Shown here: piece after piece, positions 7,198-8,115 of the stretch
Layout of the letters: each line of letters starts with the position of its first letter
Numbering within the stretch: the first letter of the stretch is position 1
NCBI GenBank assembly: GCA_031285465.1
Contig: JAITWD010000012.1
Coordinates: forward strand, 1-8,115
Reading direction: 5' to 3'
DNA length: 8,115 nucleotides
From: Lachnospiraceae bacterium
GTDB lineage: Bacteria > Bacillota > Clostridia > Lachnospirales > Lachnospiraceae
Position numbers and translations under genes: made by a program
The notes under the pieces: model-generated
What the model was told of the DNA's origin: nothing
The model's input: only the letters and a program-made list of their open reading frames with translations
The model's database searches: none

Positions 7198-7239
7198 AAA
7201 AAAGGCTCTTATATAACCGTGATCGGTTATACATGAGCC
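7198..7239 (-). terminator. Second leader terminator upstream of mntP
   Basis: On the minus strand GGCTC ATG TATAACCG (7239-7224) pairs with CGGTTATA TAA GAGCC (7219-7204) across the loop ATCA, followed by six T (7203-7198). It is a strong intrinsic terminator located between the riboswitch terminator and the mntP ribosome site, so read-through must pass it too. Its left arm again contains CTCATGTAT, as in the first terminator. Confidence 0.85.
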
Positions 7240-7244
7240 ACAAA

Positions 7245-7286
7245 TAAAAAAGACTTCTGTATAGCCGTCGGGCCATACATGAGTCT
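7245..7286 (-). terminator. Riboswitch-controlled terminator of mntP leader
   Basis: On the minus strand AGACT CA TGTATGGCC pairs with GGCTATACA GA AGTCT across the loop CGAC, followed by six T (7251-7246). Its left arm contains the CTCATG (7283-7278) that forms the 3' side of aptamer helix P1, so aptamer closure and this terminator exclude each other. This predicts expression ON with Mn2+. Confidence 0.88.
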
Positions 7287-7369
7287 CGTTTTTTAAGGCA
7301 AGCCAGGCCATTACAGCCAGCATGTTGACTTGACACGCGAAAACTACCGCGCAAACTACTCCCTCATGG
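7278..7369 (-). ncRNA. yybP-ykoY manganese riboswitch aptamer
   Basis: The leader RNA shows the class hallmarks in order: CCATGAG (7369-7363) as P1 5' side, running into GGGAGTAG, a local hairpin GCGCGGTAGTTTTCGCGT, GTCAAGTCAACA, a GCTGG / CCTGGC arm with TTGCCTT, and finally AACGAGACTCATG closing P1. The conserved GGGAGUAG and GAGAC segments flank two stacked legs whose loops dock and hold Mn2+ in known structures. It sits about 140 bases ahead of a manganese exporter, the classic target of this class. Length of about 92 bases is normal. Confidence 0.92.
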
Positions 7370-7382
7370 ATATATTGTAAGC

Positions 7383-7411
7383 ACTATAGCACAGATGAAC
7401 CGTGATGTCAA
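7383..7411 (-). promoter_or_regulatory. Near-consensus sigma-A promoter of the mntP leader
   Basis: On the minus strand a perfect TTGACA (7411-7406) is followed after 17 bases by TATAGT (7388-7383). Transcription should start near 7376, only a few bases before the aptamer, giving a leader of about 234 bases. This strong constitutive promoter fits control by the riboswitch and not at initiation. Confidence 0.88.
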
Positions 7412-7471
7412 CCCATTTTAGGGAAACTTAGCCAAGCGTCTCCCATTTTAGGGAAACTTAGCCAAGCGGTT
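7412..7471 (-). repeat. In-frame 30-base tandem duplication of the araC-like gene 3' end including its stop codon
   Basis: Units 7442-7471 and 7412-7441 agree at 28 of 30 positions, with 27 consecutive identical bases. On the minus strand the first copy reads EPLG-stop-VSLKW and the second, in the same frame, ETLG-stop-VSLKW, so the stop TAA occurs in both. The second copy abuts the -35 box of the mntP promoter. Each copy contains CCCTAAAATGGG, which can form only a very small hairpin. Confidence 0.93.
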
Positions 7472-8115
7472 CCTCCCGGTAGTGGATCGGGGTGACCCCG
7501 GTAATCTGTTTAAAGGATTTGCTGAAGTGGGCAACGTCGGAGTAGCCAACCTGTGCCGCCACTTCATATATTTTGAGGCGACCCTCCCGGAGGAGCTTTT
7601 GGGCAATGGTGATGCGGTAGTTGCGTAGGTATTGGGAAAAAGGTTTCTGCATTTCGGCACTGAAGATCCGGCTTAAGTAGGCGGGTGAAATATATAAATA
7701 TTCGGCTATTTGTGGCAGACTGATATCCTTTTGATAGTTTTCCTGTATGTAGGACACTGCCAGACTGACCAGCTTCTTGGAGTTGCCAGCAAGGATTTCC
7801 TTTACACAAAGGGTAAGGTTTACAATCATATTTCGGGTTATATCGATCACATCATCAAGGAGACGACCGGTCGTGATCCTTTTTTTCACATCAAGTACCT
7901 TATCGGGGTGGCCAAGGTAATCCTGCAGACGGTAATCACCCAGACCCCGCAGGATATCATCCAAAAGACCGACACATTTAAGCTTGATCCGATCGGCATC
8001 CCCGACATCGTCGGTCTTGATCCAATCGGCAAAAAGATAAAGAAAACACTCCTCCGCGGCCTTCTCACTTCCGCTCTTGACAGCTTGCAAAAGAGCTTCG
8101 CCGGAGACTTCATAG
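7458..8115 (-). CDS. AraC-family transcriptional regulator, N-terminus cut by window edge
   Basis: An open frame enters from the right edge and gives 218 residues to the TAA at 7458; the frame is open through TAT at 8114-8112, so the true start is outside and the TTG at 8090 is not a start. The C-terminal 100 residues are a two-helix-turn-helix AraC/XylS DNA-binding domain: ISLPQIAEYLYISPAYLSRIF (131-151), RNYRITIAQKLL (164-175), IYEVAAQVGYSDVAHFSKSFKQITGVTP (182-209). The preceding part is helical and resembles the linker of YesN- or PocR-type regulators, but the sensor domain is not visible, so the signal is unknown. The strong mntP promoter lies just downstream, so mntP is probably not dependent on this regulator. 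Confidence 0.92.
   Translation of the reverse strand, partial: YEVSGEALLQAVKSGSEKAAEECFLYLFADWIKTDDVGDADRIKLKCVGLLDDILRGLGDYRLQDYLGHPDKVLDVKKRITTGRLLDDVIDITRNMIVNLTLCVKEILAGNSKKLVSLAVSYIQENYQKDISLPQIAEYLYISPAYLSRIFSAEMQKPFSQYLRNYRITIAQKLLREGRLKIYEVAAQVGYSDVAHFSKSFKQITGVTPIHYREEPLG

Noticed and set aside
7143..7199. N-terminal extension of mntP to 7199
   Set aside because: It would start in the T-run of the second leader terminator and precede the GGAGG site; the family starts at MNLPDLL.

Overview
The window looks like chromosomal DNA from a Gram-positive anaerobe of the Clostridia (Bacillota). Evidence for this is a DUF6020-type membrane protein, a MntP manganese exporter behind a yybP-ykoY riboswitch, strong GGAGG ribosome-binding sites, sigma-A type promoters, and protein sequences that read like clostridial homologues. 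Genus cannot be fixed from the sequence. No rRNA, tRNA, CRISPR array, insertion sequence or integrase is visible.

Layout. Positions 1-1550 (minus strand) hold most of a large polytopic membrane protein of the DUF6020 family, cut by the left edge. An AT-rich divergent promoter region (about 1551-1847) separates it from a plus-strand run of four genes: a family 2 glycosyltransferase with a helical/TPR-like C-terminus, a HisC-type aminotransferase whose start overlaps the glycosyltransferase stop (ATGA), a class I SAM methyltransferase, and hslO (redox chaperone Hsp33). Next, behind its own promoter, comes a visibly AT-richer two-gene unit: an 89-residue protein without a named function, and a DUF4160-like 92-residue protein that starts at TTG inside the first gene's end. 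The right part is on the minus strand: mntP, its long leader with a manganese riboswitch and two tandem terminators, a near-consensus promoter, and the C-terminal 218 residues of an AraC-family regulator that enters from the right edge.

Function. The riboswitch and mntP form a self-contained Mn2+-homeostasis unit: high Mn2+ should stabilise the aptamer, prevent the first terminator and allow exporter synthesis. The four plus-strand genes look co-oriented rather than dedicated to one pathway. The glycosyltransferase and hisC-like gene are translationally coupled, while the methyltransferase and hslO follow after short gaps.

The most unusual structure is that three unrelated genes (hisC-like, mntP, araC-like) each carry a 30-36 bp tandem duplication that spans their stop codon. 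For mntP and araC the second copy remains in the reading frame of the gene, so the C-terminal peptide and stop are repeated. The hisC-like and araC 3' ends also share the motif TTTCCCTAA, twice each, in the sense orientation. The second notable structure is a duplicated transcription terminator behind the riboswitch, whose two hairpins have diverged in sequence while keeping their pairing.
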